Shown piece by piece: positions 63,460 through 64,000 of a stretch of 64,000 nt of DNA. Source of the stretch: Echinarachnius parma (taxonomy: Eukaryota; Echinodermata; Echinoidea; Clypeasteroida; Echinarachniidae); the NCBI GenBank assembly GCA_037951105.1, contig JBAMJV010003078.1, forward strand, positions 124,001 to 188,000, read 5' to 3'. Each line of letters starts with the position of its first letter. Position 1 is the stretch's first letter. The position numbers and the translations under genes were made by a program. A model generated the notes under the pieces. It ran no database searches. It was given only the letters and a program-made list of their open reading frames with translations, and had not been told where the DNA came from.

Positions 63460-64000
63460 AAAAAAATCCTGATCTAGTAACTTAATTAGAAATCTAATCT
63501 ATAGTGGTTCTATCATGCCTTGTTGTATTCGAATTACCACTAGAAGCATGTATAGGAACAGGTTTCGGTTTCCCATATTTCTCATGATTTAAGTGTTTAG
63601 ACGGGGTTCAGATTAGTTGACCTGCAAGCATCACAACCAGAATAACCCCCTGCCGATTTCATCGGCGTGGGTAATAACTCCGATAACATTCGGAATTGAA
63701 GCCTGCAGTTTATTTGGAAGGAGAAGAAGATCGAGTAGATAATTATAACTGTGTACTCAGTGCAATGAGTTTGCGAATATCACTTTGCATTTTGCTCATT
63801 ATACTTGGTCATTTGAACATTTTGTATACCAACCATGGAATTTTCACAGATCATTCAGTGGACAAATCAGATCACATATTTTAATTTGTTCGCACATGTC
63901 AACTATATTTGGAAGGAGAAGAAGATTTATAATTATCTAGTAGATAATTATAATTTATTAAACTGTGTAGTGTACTCAGTCTCAGTGCAATGAGTTGGCG
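63460..64000. mobile_element. Diverged TTAA-family member, partial, with internal duplication
   Basis: Shares GATCTAGTAACTTA, ATTACCACTAGAAGCATG, GCGAATATCACTTTGCAT and TTTTCACAGATCATTCAGTGG with the elements at 39731-40103 and 45449-45815. A segment starting TATTTGGAAGGAGAAGAAGA occurs twice (63711 and 63908). Runs off the window end. Confidence 0.55.

Overview
The window is animal nuclear DNA, AT-rich and packed with short transposons, with one clearly recognisable host gene. That gene is intron-rich with GT-AG introns. The repeat content is a tRNA-derived SINE with an (ATT)n tail, CR1-type LINEs, hAT-like and TTAA-type miniature elements, and a CsRn1-type Ty3/gypsy element. Together these suggest a marine invertebrate, and an echinoderm or other non-vertebrate deuterostome is my best guess. 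The species cannot be fixed from sequence alone.

The host gene is IRE1 (ERN1 family), on the minus strand, with 19 coding exons from 47678 down to 31424. The exon phases agree throughout and predict a protein of about 1084 residues: signal peptide, PQQ-like luminal stress-sensing domain, one membrane segment, Ser/Thr kinase and KEN ribonuclease with its catalytic residues, then an unusually long charged C-terminal tail. Its introns hold decayed copies of its own exons 5, 13 and 14, several TTAA-type elements, a Tc1/mariner-type MITE, a SINE, LINE fragments and a 58-bp minisatellite.

Two further host first exons are proposed with low to moderate confidence. One is on the minus strand at 25843, with an NRF1-like promoter motif and a plausible second exon at 24873-24904. 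The other is on the plus strand at 50382, in a CpG-rich patch upstream of IRE1. A lone spliced-exon candidate lies at 17476-17537.

The left third (1-25 kb) is mostly transposon debris. It holds a 2.75-kb TIR element at 5897-8646 carrying eight copies of GTGACGTACGGGACAT and itself hit by a 1-kb hAT-like foldback. It also has a second hAT-like element with a perfect central palindrome, an 11-fold 156-bp satellite in which each unit carries a perfect RFX X-box (18865-20650), and a tandem array split by an inverted-repeat element.

The right part (48-61.5 kb) is a nest of insertions. Upstream of IRE1, a 6-bp-TSD element was hit by an inverted-repeat element, which was hit by a second member of the first family. 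Further right, a 5'-truncated CR1-like LINE is interrupted three times: by a very young, whole-looking Ty3/gypsy element (51700-59747), by a 624-bp foldback with a 9-bp TSD and by an 884-bp near-perfect palindrome with an 8-bp TSD. The last 2.5 kb holds only low-complexity and repeat sequence.
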